Shown: positions 1 through 6,405 of the stretch, piece after piece
How positions within the stretch are numbered: the stretch's first letter is position 1
How the letters are laid out: each line of letters starts with the position of its first letter
From: CAZYEI01 sp964646425
GTDB lineage: Bacteria; Bacillota_I; Bacilli_A; RFN20; JAISJY01
Length of the DNA: 8,978 nt
Reading direction: 5' to 3'
NCBI GenBank assembly: GCA_964646425.1
Contig: CAZYEI010000047.1
Span: 1 to 8,978, forward strand
The notes under the pieces: model-generated
Seen by the model: only the letters and a program-made list of their open reading frames with translations
What the model was told of the DNA's origin: nothing
Databases searched by the model: none
Position numbers and translations under genes: made by a program

Positions 1-19
1 AGTCCCTCTGTGGACGCCA
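1..19 (+). tRNA. 3' end of a tRNA (T-arm and acceptor strand, encoded CCA); isotype unresolved, perhaps Glu or Arg
   Basis: The first 19 bases fit tRNA positions 58-76: A58, C61 at the start of the T-stem 3' strand (CCCTC), a seven-base acceptor 3' strand (TGTGGAC), discriminator G73 and an encoded CCA at 17-19. The stretch is much more GC-rich than its surroundings, and a terminator follows 9 bases later, as expected for the last gene of a tRNA unit. The implied 5' acceptor strand begins GTCC. That start, with G73, resembles bacterial tRNA-Glu and some tRNA-Arg, but the anticodon lies outside the window, so the isotype is a guess. A short reading frame ending at 20-22 also crosses this stretch but is less convincing. 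Confidence 0.72.
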
Positions 20-28
20 TAGATTTTT

Positions 29-53
29 TAAGCCCATTAGGGCTTATTTTTTT
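29..53 (+). terminator. Intrinsic terminator after the tRNA
   Basis: A perfect 7-bp stem (29-35 with 40-46, TAAGCCC/GGGCTTA) closes a 4-base ATTA loop and is followed by seven T residues (47-53). It sits directly after the tRNA 3' end and only 21 bases before the next start codon, so it ends the tRNA transcript. No promoter fits between it and the next gene. Confidence 0.85.
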
Positions 54-74
54 AGAAAAAAAGGATGTGAGAAA

Positions 75-998
75 ATGATTGATGAATTAATTGCAGCTGG
101 AAAATATGAAGATGCTCTTAAACTTTTAAGTGAAACACATAATGAAAATCAAGCGTATCAAAAAATTATTTGTCTATATTCGTTAAAAAGATATAGTGAA
201 GCAAGAATAGAATGTGAAATTTTAAAAGAATATGCTGAAAAAAATTATTATGATGTTATTGCGATTTATGTATCGATTTTACTTGAAATGGATTCTTTAG
301 AAGAAGCAAAACATATTTTAGAGGAAGAACTTTCTATGCCATATGTTCCAAGTAAATATGAGAAAATTTTTAATGAAACATATGATGAATTATTAAAAAA
401 AGGTCGTGAAAATTCTAAATCTATTAATATTTTTGATACAATTGATGATGAAGAATTAGCAAATTTATTACTTACTTGCGCTGATAAAGATACAATGTTT
501 TTGCTACTTGAACAACTGGAACAAAGAAATATTCGTCATTTGCTACCAACTTTAGAAAAATATTTGAAAGATGAAAATAAAGAAAGAGTTTTTAAAACAA
601 TTATTATTGAATCGTTAGCAGCTCAAAATGTTAATCAAGAATTTATTGTAGTAAGTAAAAATGAAATTTTTACTGTTAATCCTTGTAATTGTACTCCTGT
701 TATGGAGATGCGAAGTATAAAAGAAATAATACAGTTAATTGAAAATGAATTAGGTAATAAGGATGTTTCGTTTATTCAATATTGTAGTGAAGTTTTAATG
801 GCTTATATCGGAAATATATATCCAAATGATATAAAAAAGGAAAATTATCCTTTAATTGCTGCTTCAATTATTATTTATGTTGAGTCATTAATAGGAAATA
901 ATGTTAATTATAGTGAAAATTTAATAAACAAATATAATATTTCTGAAATTCAAATTGATGAAATGTTAGGAGTTTTAGAAAAAATCATGATTTTGTAA
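75..998 (+). CDS. Uncharacterised TPR-like helical-repeat protein (YsoA-like by position)
   Basis: This 307-residue protein has no signal peptide or membrane segment, so it is probably cytoplasmic. Its N-terminal ~110 residues read as helix pairs with the small/large residue spacing of TPR or related alpha-solenoid repeats (for example residues 5-20, 25-50 and 58-84). The rest is also mainly helical. A Cys-x-Cys pair (C204, C206, in NPCNCTP) is the only striking short motif and is not enough for a metal site. The ATG at 75 has an AAGGA-type ribosome binding site about 9 bases upstream. B. subtilis carries the TPR protein gene ysoA immediately upstream of tig, so position and fold type suggest an equivalent, but I cannot confirm homology from sequence alone. 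Such repeats usually mediate protein-protein contacts; the partner and function are unknown. It has no visible promoter of its own and probably depends on readthrough from the tRNA unit. Confidence 0.85.
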   Translation: MIDELIAAGKYEDALKLLSETHNENQAYQKIICLYSLKRYSEARIECEILKEYAEKNYYDVIAIYVSILLEMDSLEEAKHILEEELSMPYVPSKYEKIFNETYDELLKKGRENSKSINIFDTIDDEELANLLLTCADKDTMFLLLEQLEQRNIRHLLPTLEKYLKDENKERVFKTIIIESLAAQNVNQEFIVVSKNEIFTVNPCNCTPVMEMRSIKEIIQLIENELGNKDVSFIQYCSEVLMAYIGNIYPNDIKKENYPLIAASIIIYVESLIGNNVNYSENLINKYNISEIQIDEMLGVLEKIMIL

Positions 999-1046
999 AA
1001 AAGTTGTTTAATAAATCTATCATTTTTTGTTTTAAGATATATTTTA

Positions 1047-1075
1047 TTGAAAATAAAAAAACTTTATGTTATTAT
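1047..1075 (+). promoter_or_regulatory. Vegetative (sigma-A type) promoter for tig, extended -10
   Basis: TTGAAA at 1047-1052 (5 of 6 against TTGACA) is separated by exactly 17 bases from TATTAT at 1070-1075 (5 of 6 against TATAAT). An extended -10 TG is present at 1067-1068. The predicted transcript start is near 1082, leaving a short leader of about 25 bases before the tig start at 1107. There is no convincing terminator between the preceding gene and this promoter. Confidence 0.75.
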
Positions 1076-1090
1076 TATTAAGTTGAAATC

Positions 1091-1095
1091 GGAGG
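1091..1095 (+). promoter_or_regulatory. Ribosome binding site that fixes the tig start
   Basis: GGAGG lies 11 bases before the ATG at 1107. The frame stays open upstream to a TTG at 1047, but that TTG is the -35 box of the promoter, upstream of the predicted transcript start. The ATG at 1107 also puts the GFRKG signature at residues 43-47, as in E. coli trigger factor. Confidence 0.88.
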
Positions 1096-1106
1096 AATTT
1101 ATTATT

Positions 1107-2399
1107 ATGAATTATGAAGTAAAAAAGTTATCTGGTTCTACATATGAAGTTAGAGCCACTTACGATAGTGCTGAATTAGATGCTGCACAACAAAAAATCG
1201 TAAACAAATTAGTAAAAGATGTAACAGTTCAAGGATTTAGAAAAGGTTGTGCACCATTAAATATTGCTAAAAAGCAATTAGATTCAAGAAAAGTAATGGA
1301 TGAAACAATCAATTCATTATTAACTCCAGCTTATACTGAAATTATGTCAAAAGAAAAATTTGATGTTTTCTATCAACCTGATGTTAAAGTAGAAGGATTA
1401 GAAGAAAATAAATTAGTTTTAGTTTTCACTATTATCACTAGACCTGAAGTTATTTTAGAAAATTATAAGGGATTTGAAATCGAAAAGGATTCTGTCGTTG
1501 TCTCAGATGATGAAGTTAATGCTGAATTAGCTAAAATCCAAGAAAAAAATGCAGAAATCGCTGTTAAAGATGGAGCAGTTGAAGATGGAGATATTGCTGT
1601 TATTGATTTTGAAGGATTTGTTGATGGCGAAGCGTTTGAAGGTGGAAAAGCAGAAAAGTATGAATTAGCAATCGGTTCGAAAACATTTATACCAGGATTC
1701 GAAGAACAAATTATTGGTATGAATGTTGGTGAAGATAAAGATATTAATGTTGTGTTCCCTGAGGCATATGCTGCTCATTTAGCTTCAAAGCCTGCAACAT
1801 TCAAAGTTCATTTACATGAAGTAAAACACAAAAATTTACCTGACTTAAATGATGATTTAGCACTAGATGAAAATATTGAAAATGTGTCAACCCTTGCTGA
1901 ATTAAAGACTCATATTTTAAATAATTTAACTGAAGAAAAAGAAGCTAGAGTTCATCAACAAGCTTTAGATAAATTGATTGAAAAAATTGCAGATACTGCT
2001 ACAGTTGATTTACCAGAAAGAATAATCGAAGAAGAATTCCAAAACGAATTAAAGAACTTTAAATCTCGTTTATCACAAAACGGATTAGGATATGAACAAT
2101 ATTTAGAACTTGCTAAAAAAGAGAAAGATGATGTTGAAAAAGAAATAAAAGAAGCAAGTACAAAAAGATTAAAAGTTGCATTCGTTATGGGACATATTGC
2201 AAAACTTGAAAATATTAATGTATCTGATGCTGATTTTGATGCAAAGATAGAAGAATATTGTAATTTATATGGTGGAGATGTTGCTACTATGAAAGAACAA
2301 CTTGGAAAAATTGATCCACAATATAAAAATCAAATTATGAATGAAATTTTCAACGAAAAAGTTATTAATTTGATTGAAAGTGTAAATACTATTAAGTAG
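1107..2399 (+). CDS. tig: Trigger factor, ribosome-associated chaperone with FKBP-type PPIase domain
   Basis: Trigger factor docks at the ribosome exit tunnel and shields nascent chains; it also has peptidyl-prolyl isomerase activity. The 430-residue product matches the usual family length. The N-terminal ribosome-binding domain (about 1-115) carries the L23-binding signature G43-F44-R45-K46-G47 followed by P50. A central FKBP-like domain (about 150-240) contains the typical runs VEDGDIAVIDFEG, a core around FIPGFEEQIIGM, and the FPE turn. The C-terminal helical part (about 250-430) is the SurA-like chaperone domain, charged and rich in E and K. I chose the ATG at 1107 over the longer open frame from 1047 because of the GGAGG site and the promoter position. 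The gene has its own promoter and is closed by a strong hairpin terminator at 2412-2433. In B. subtilis clpX follows tig; here lon follows directly. Confidence 0.97.
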   Translation: MNYEVKKLSGSTYEVRATYDSAELDAAQQKIVNKLVKDVTVQGFRKGCAPLNIAKKQLDSRKVMDETINSLLTPAYTEIMSKEKFDVFYQPDVKVEGLEENKLVLVFTIITRPEVILENYKGFEIEKDSVVVSDDEVNAELAKIQEKNAEIAVKDGAVEDGDIAVIDFEGFVDGEAFEGGKAEKYELAIGSKTFIPGFEEQIIGMNVGEDKDINVVFPEAYAAHLASKPATFKVHLHEVKHKNLPDLNDDLALDENIENVSTLAELKTHILNNLTEEKEARVHQQALDKLIEKIADTATVDLPERIIEEEFQNELKNFKSRLSQNGLGYEQYLELAKKEKDDVEKEIKEASTKRLKVAFVMGHIAKLENINVSDADFDAKIEEYCNLYGGDVATMKEQLGKIDPQYKNQIMNEIFNEKVINLIESVNTIK

Positions 2400-2411
2400 T
2401 AAAAAATTATG

Positions 2412-2433
2412 AAAGACGCTCTGCGTCTTTTTT
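2412..2433 (+). terminator. Intrinsic terminator downstream of tig
   Basis: A perfect 8-bp stem (2412-2419 with 2423-2430, AAAGACGC/GCGTCTTT) has a 3-base TCT loop and runs into a T tract (to 2433). It begins 12 bases after the tig stop. The lon ribosome binding site starts only about 13 bases later, so lon transcripts must either read through it or start within the end of tig, where I found only poor promoter matches. Confidence 0.85.
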
Positions 2434-2461
2434 AAAATCTAAAGAAAGGAGAATAAAATTT

Positions 2462-4801
2462 ATGACAGATTTGAATAATACAATGAAATTGCCGTTGATT
2501 TGTACTCGTGGAATTGTATCATTTCCAGGAAACGATACAACTATTGATATTGGCAGAACAAAAAGTATTAATGCAGTACATTTAGCTCAAAATAATTTTG
2601 ATGAATTTGTTGTAATTGCTTCTCAAAAAGATCCAGCTGTTGATGAACCATCAATTGATGATATGTATAAAGTTGGAGTTGTAGCTCGTGTTGCTCTTGT
2701 AAGTGTTAATAAAGATAACTCTATTCGCCTTGTTTATACGCCTCTTGATCGTGTGAATTTGGAAAAAATTGAAATTACTGAAGAATCATATTTTTGTGAT
2801 ATTTCAATAAGAGATAATAAAGAGTGTTCTACATCTCAACTTAAGAACTATATGGTTCAAATAATGAAATTATTAGAAGATCCTCGTAACCCATTAGGTG
2901 AAATATCTCAATATCACTCAGGAAAAATTACTGCAAATCAATCTTCTGAACAATTATTATATGTTCTTGCTAATTACGTTAATGTTTCTCATGTTAAAAA
3001 ACAAGAAATGTTAGAAATTGATAGTTATATTGATTTAGCTCAATATTTAATTTCATTGGTTAGTTATGATAAAGTATCACAAAAAATTGAAAAAGAAATA
3101 AATGATAAAATTAGGGATCGTTTTGAAAAAAGTCAAAGAGAAGTAATTTTAAGAGAAAAATTAAAGATTGTTAAAGATGAATTAGGAGATGTTACCGATA
3201 CAAAAGATGACGGTGAAAACATCAGAAAGCAATTAGAAGAAAATCCGTATCCTCAAAATATTAAAAATCGTATTCTTGATGAGTTAAAAAGATATGAAAC
3301 AATGCCATCTGCTTCTCCTGAGGCATCTGTTATTAAAAATTATATTGATTGGTTGTTAAAAACTCCATGGTATCAAACAACCGAAGATGAACAAGATATT
3401 ACCAAAGTTGAAAGTGTGTTAAATGAAGACCATTATGGCTTAGAAAAAATTAAAGAAAGAATTTTAGAATATCTTGCTGTAAAGAGTTTAACAAATTCTT
3501 TAAATGCTCCAATTATTTGTTTTGCAGGTCCTCCTGGTGTAGGTAAAACATCATTAGGAAAATCTATTGCACGTGCACTAAATCGAAAATTTGTAAAAGT
3601 TTCATTAGGTGGTATGCGTGATGAAGCGGAAATAAGAGGACATAGAAAAACATATTTGGGTGCAATGCCTGGTAGAATTATTCAAGGAATGAAAAAGGTT
3701 GGAGTAATTAATCCAGTTTTCTTGTTAGATGAAATTGATAAATTAGGTGCTGATTATAAGGGTGATCCTTCTAATGCGTTGCTTGAAGTTCTTGATCCTG
3801 AACAAAATAAATTTTTCTCAGATAATTTTATTGAAGAACCATATGATTTGTCTAATGTATTATTTATTGCTACCGCAAATTACTTGGAAAATATTCCTGA
3901 ACCTTTGAGAGATAGATTAGAAATTATCGAACTTAATTCATACACAGAAATTGAAAAATTACATATTGCTAAAGAACATTTGATAAAAAAAGCAATTGGT
4001 GATTCAGGACTTCAAATTAATAAAGTGGAATTTAGTGATGAAGCTATTTATCATATAATTCGATATTACACAAGAGAAGCTGGTGTTCGTCAATTAGGAA
4101 GACAATTAGGAACAATATGTCGTAAAATTGCAGTTCAAACTTTAAAAGAAAAGCGTAAAACTAAAAAAATTATAACAATTAAAAAAGTTAAAGAATATTT
4201 AGGAAAAGAAAAATTTGACTATACCAAAAAAGAAGATGATGCCCAAATAGGTGTTGTAACAGGTCTTGCATATACTCAATTTGGTGGTGACATTTTACCG
4301 GTTGAGGTAAATTATTTTGAAGGCAAAGGAAATCTTATGCTTACCGGAAATTTAGGAAATGTAATGAAAGAATCTGCTACTATTGCTCTTGATTATATTC
4401 GGGCAAATGCTCAAAAATATGGCGTTGAACCAGATTTCTTTGAAAAAAATGTTTTGCATATTCATTTTCCTGAAGGTGCAATTCCTAAAGATGGTCCAAG
4501 TGCAGGAGTAACAATGACTACTGCAATAATTTCGGCTATTGCTAAATATCCAATTAGAAATGATGTTGCAATGACTGGTGAAATTACATTGAGGGGAAAA
4601 GTATTACCAATTGGTGGCTTAAGAGAAAAATCAATTGCTGCTCATCGTAGTGGCATTAAAACTATTTGTATTCCTAAAGATAATATGAAAGATCTTGATG
4701 AAATACCATCAATAGTTAAAGAAGAATTAACGATTGTACCTTGCTCTACAATTGATGATGTGTTAAAAGTTGCTGTTATTGAAAGCGTAGTGTGCAAATA
4801 A
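2462..4801 (+). CDS. lon: ATP-dependent Lon protease (LonA type)
   Basis: Lon unfolds and degrades damaged and regulatory proteins in the cytoplasm as a homohexamer. The 779-residue product has all family parts in order. The N-terminal substrate-binding LON domain (about 8-205) opens with a RGIVSFPG stretch, and a coiled linker (about 205-310) contains the typical MPSASPEASV segment from residue 281. The AAA+ module has Walker A GPPGVGKT at 356-363, Walker B with D423-E424, and the arginine-containing PEPLRDRLE segment. The C-terminal S16 peptidase domain carries the catalytic dyad: S680 in DGPSAG and K723 in REKSIAA. It therefore looks fully active. No transmembrane segment marks it as LonB. 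The AGGAG site at 2447-2451 sits 10 bases before the ATG. No CIRCE or CtsR heat-shock operator was seen upstream. The next gene, engB, starts one base after its stop. Confidence 0.98.
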   Translation: MTDLNNTMKLPLICTRGIVSFPGNDTTIDIGRTKSINAVHLAQNNFDEFVVIASQKDPAVDEPSIDDMYKVGVVARVALVSVNKDNSIRLVYTPLDRVNLEKIEITEESYFCDISIRDNKECSTSQLKNYMVQIMKLLEDPRNPLGEISQYHSGKITANQSSEQLLYVLANYVNVSHVKKQEMLEIDSYIDLAQYLISLVSYDKVSQKIEKEINDKIRDRFEKSQREVILREKLKIVKDELGDVTDTKDDGENIRKQLEENPYPQNIKNRILDELKRYETMPSASPEASVIKNYIDWLLKTPWYQTTEDEQDITKVESVLNEDHYGLEKIKERILEYLAVKSLTNSLNAPIICFAGPPGVGKTSLGKSIARALNRKFVKVSLGGMRDEAEIRGHRKTYLGAMPGRIIQGMKKVGVINPVFLLDEIDKLGADYKGDPSNALLEVLDPEQNKFFSDNFIEEPYDLSNVLFIATANYLENIPEPLRDRLEIIELNSYTEIEKLHIAKEHLIKKAIGDSGLQINKVEFSDEAIYHIIRYYTREAGVRQLGRQLGTICRKIAVQTLKEKRKTKKIITIKKVKEYLGKEKFDYTKKEDDAQIGVVTGLAYTQFGGDILPVEVNYFEGKGNLMLTGNLGNVMKESATIALDYIRANAQKYGVEPDFFEKNVLHIHFPEGAIPKDGPSAGVTMTTAIISAIAKYPIRNDVAMTGEITLRGKVLPIGGLREKSIAAHRSGIKTICIPKDNMKDLDEIPSIVKEELTIVPCSTIDDVLKVAVIESVVCK

Positions 4802-4802
4802 A

Positions 4803-5390
4803 ATGTTTTTTAATAATGTTAAGTTTTTACTTTCAGCGCCTTCAAAAGATTATTGGCCTGATGATTTATTGCCTGAATTTGTAATGATTGGTAAAAGTAA
4901 TGTTGGAAAATCTACTTTTATTAACCTTTTGTGTCAAAATTCGACAATTGCTAAAGTGTCATCTACTCCAGGACATACTAAATACCTTAATTTTTTTGAT
5001 ATAAACGAAGAATTTAGATTAGTTGATGCTCCTGGATATGGTTATGCTTATGCAAATAAGCAAAATGATAGAACATTTGCCAAAATGATGGAAGAATATT
5101 TGTTTGAAAGATCAAATTTAAAAGGATGCTGTTTACTAGTTGACAGTAGAAGAGAACCAAGTGAAGATGATGCTATAATGTTTAATATGTTAATTGATGC
5201 TCAAGTTCCTTTTATCATTGTTGCAACAAAATGTGACAAATTAAATCAAAGTGAAAAAAGCAAGGTAATCAAAAATATTGTTAAGCGATTCACATTAAAA
5301 AATGCTGATAATATCTATCTTTCAGGATTAAAAAATCCTAAAGCAATTACAGATATTATAGAAAAAATATATGAATTGATTAAGTATTAA
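4803..5390 (+). CDS. engB: Ribosome biogenesis GTPase EngB/YsxC/YihA
   Basis: EngB is a small essential GTPase needed for late assembly of the 50S ribosomal subunit. The 195-residue product is the standard family length and is all G domain. Visible motifs are G1 (P-loop) GKSNVGKST at 30-38, a family-specific SSTPGHTKYLNFF stretch at 53-65 covering switch I/G2, G3 DAPGYG at 75-80, and G4 TKCD at 142-145. A serine in the LSGLK segment near the C-terminus fills the G5 position. The lon-engB order is conserved in Bacilli. The gene starts a single base after the lon stop (TAA-A-ATG) and has no recognisable Shine-Dalgarno sequence, so it is probably translated by coupling or reinitiation after lon. 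In B. subtilis hemA and the other haem genes follow; here the next gene is a spore-coat type gene. Confidence 0.96.
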   Translation: MFFNNVKFLLSAPSKDYWPDDLLPEFVMIGKSNVGKSTFINLLCQNSTIAKVSSTPGHTKYLNFFDINEEFRLVDAPGYGYAYANKQNDRTFAKMMEEYLFERSNLKGCCLLVDSRREPSEDDAIMFNMLIDAQVPFIIVATKCDKLNQSEKSKVIKNIVKRFTLKNADNIYLSGLKNPKAITDIIEKIYELIKY

Positions 5391-5393
5391 TTG

Positions 5394-5422
5394 GAATAAA
5401 ACAAAAAGCTACTGCTTATATT
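5394..5422 (+). promoter_or_regulatory. Candidate sporulation (sigma-E-like) promoter inside the engB-downstream hairpin
   Basis: GAATAAA at 5394-5400 and CTTATATT at 5415-5422 are separated by 14 bases. That is the spacing of Bacillus sigma-E promoters, whose -10 is close to CATACANT and whose -35 contains an ATA core. The -10 match is imperfect and the region is AT-rich, so chance is a real possibility. The context supports it: SpoVID is a mother-cell protein, and no good vegetative promoter is seen here. Transcription would begin near 5429, just before the Shine-Dalgarno sequence. Confidence 0.3.
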
Positions 5423-5444
5423 AGAATGAAGGCGGTGGCTTTTT
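5403..5444 (+). terminator. Long hairpin terminator after engB that also buries the next gene's ribosome binding site
   Basis: Bases 5403-5415 pair with 5432-5444 over 13 bp, including two G-U pairs in RNA, around a 16-base loop (5416-5431). The 3' arm ends in five T residues. It looks like the terminator of the lon-engB unit. The T run is short, and four of the outer pairs are A-T made with that same T run, so termination may be partial. The 3' arm contains most of the AAGGCGGTG ribosome binding site of the following gene, so the folded RNA would also block its translation. Confidence 0.7.
5429..5437 (+). promoter_or_regulatory. Shine-Dalgarno sequence of the SpoVID-like gene, inside the hairpin arm
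   Basis: AAGGCGGTG matches the ideal AAGGAGGTG at 8 of 9 positions and ends 10 bases before the ATG at 5448. It supports that start codon. Bases 5432-5437 are paired with the 5' arm of the hairpin in any transcript that reads in from engB. Confidence 0.75.
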
Positions 5445-5447
5445 ATT

Positions 5448-6404
5448 ATGCACTTAGTTATATTAGAAAAAGCGATAGATATTATTGATAATATTGATGA
5501 TTTAAATACTGTTAATTTAGAAGAAAATATTGAATATTTTAAATCTAGTAATGGCGTTTCTATTAAAGGTTATATTGATATTGAAGGTGATTACATTTGT
5601 AAAGGTCAAAATAGACAGTTCAAAGATAAATTAATTATTGATTTATTAGCACCATATGATGAAATTATTGATAAAGATGCAATTTTATTAAAGATAACTG
5701 ATTTTGATTATATTAATGGTGGCAATAAAATAATCTTTACTTTTAAATTAAATATAGATGGTTGGAAAGAAGTAGGAAAAACATTTCTATCCACCAATGT
5801 ACCGAGCGAGAATGAAGAAAAAGCGATTTTAATTGAGAGTAATGAAAAACCTGAAGTAGTTAATAAACTTAAAGAATTATTAGAAGAATGTAAAAAAATA
5901 GAAAAAAAAGATGAATGTATTTCTGAATATCTAAAGCATGGACTAGAAGAAGTAGAAAAAATAATTGAAAAAAATAATGAGGAAGATCGTAATAATTTAA
6001 TAAAATTTAATATTAACGGCGAAGAAAATTCAAAAGAAAAATTAATTTTGGATTCTGGAGACTCGGATAATTTTGAATGTAATAACCAAATAAATGAAGA
6101 TAATGTATATCCCGAAGAAAATAATATTGTAGATAATAATTTAAATGGTGAATTTCCAATTATAATTGAAAATAATGAGGTCGAAGTAAAAACACAAAAT
6201 AAAAAAAATAATAATTCTTTAGATAGCTTATTTTCTTATAATAATAAAAAAATCACATTTTGTTCTTATAGGGTTGTTTATGATGGTGAATCATATGAAT
6301 CAATTGCAAATGAAGAAAAAGTATCAATATATGATTTAAAACGTTTTAATAAGAGTAAGGAACTTAAAGAGGGAGTTTTAATTAAAATCCCTTTAAAAAA
6401 ATAA
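5448..6404 (+). CDS. spoVID: SpoVID-like spore coat morphogenetic protein with C-terminal LysM domain
   Basis: In B. subtilis, SpoVID encases the forespore in coat proteins, binding SpoIVA and SafA. This 318-residue product shows the same plan in shorter form. The N-terminal beta-rich domain (about 20-115) includes VSIKGYIDIEGDY, close in pattern to the SpoVID N-terminal domain. The middle (about 118-265) is a low-complexity Glu/Asn/Lys-rich linker with a possible coiled coil near 135-178. The C-terminal LysM module (about 274-316) starts at YRVVYDGESYESIA and ends LKEGVLIKIP. There is no signal peptide or membrane segment, as expected for a mother-cell cytoplasmic protein. B. subtilis SpoVID is about 575 residues, so the linker is much reduced. 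Position supports the call: in B. subtilis spoVID is followed by ysxE, as here, and valS lies close by. A SafA- or SipL-like role is the main alternative. Translation may be controlled by the overlapping hairpin. Confidence 0.75.
   Translation: MHLVILEKAIDIIDNIDDLNTVNLEENIEYFKSSNGVSIKGYIDIEGDYICKGQNRQFKDKLIIDLLAPYDEIIDKDAILLKITDFDYINGGNKIIFTFKLNIDGWKEVGKTFLSTNVPSENEEKAILIESNEKPEVVNKLKELLEECKKIEKKDECISEYLKHGLEEVEKIIEKNNEEDRNNLIKFNINGEENSKEKLILDSGDSDNFECNNQINEDNVYPEENNIVDNNLNGEFPIIIENNEVEVKTQNKKNNNSLDSLFSYNNKKITFCSYRVVYDGESYESIANEEKVSIYDLKRFNKSKELKEGVLIKIPLKK
6364..6396 (+). other. Bulged hairpin at the end of the SpoVID-like gene, just before the next start codon
   Basis: TTAAA (6364-6368) pairs with 6392-6396, GGGA (6371-6374) with TCCC (6388-6391), and TTTT (6376-6379) with AAAA (6384-6387), around an AATT loop. 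There is a 2-base bulge (6369-6370) and a 1-base bulge (6375). It lies within the last codons of the upstream gene, ends 9 bases before the ATG at 6406, and is followed by A residues rather than T, so it is not a terminator. A role in translational coupling or RNA stability is possible but unproven. Confidence 0.4.
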
Positions 6405-6405
6405 A

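Noticed and set aside
1..22. C-terminal end of a protein gene (frame ending at the TAG at 20-22)
   Set aside because: The high GC content, the conserved tRNA positions, the encoded CCA and the following terminator fit a tRNA end better.
981..994. Perfect 14-base palindrome AAAATCATGATTTT at the end of the first gene
   Set aside because: It has no loop, is almost all A-T and is not followed by a T tract, so it is unlikely to be a terminator. A single copy within coding sequence is weak evidence for an operator.
1047..1106. 20-codon N-terminal extension of trigger factor from a TTG
   Set aside because: The TTG is the -35 box of the tig promoter, it lacks a ribosome binding site, and the ATG at 1107 has GGAGG and gives the normal family N-terminus.
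2370..2402. Possible lon promoter at the end of tig (TTGATT or TTGAAA near 2370-2379)
   Set aside because: No acceptable -10 box occurs at 16-18 bases; the best nearby hexamer (TACTAT at 2387-2392) is too close to the -35 candidates, and the transcript would still cross the terminator at 2412-2433.
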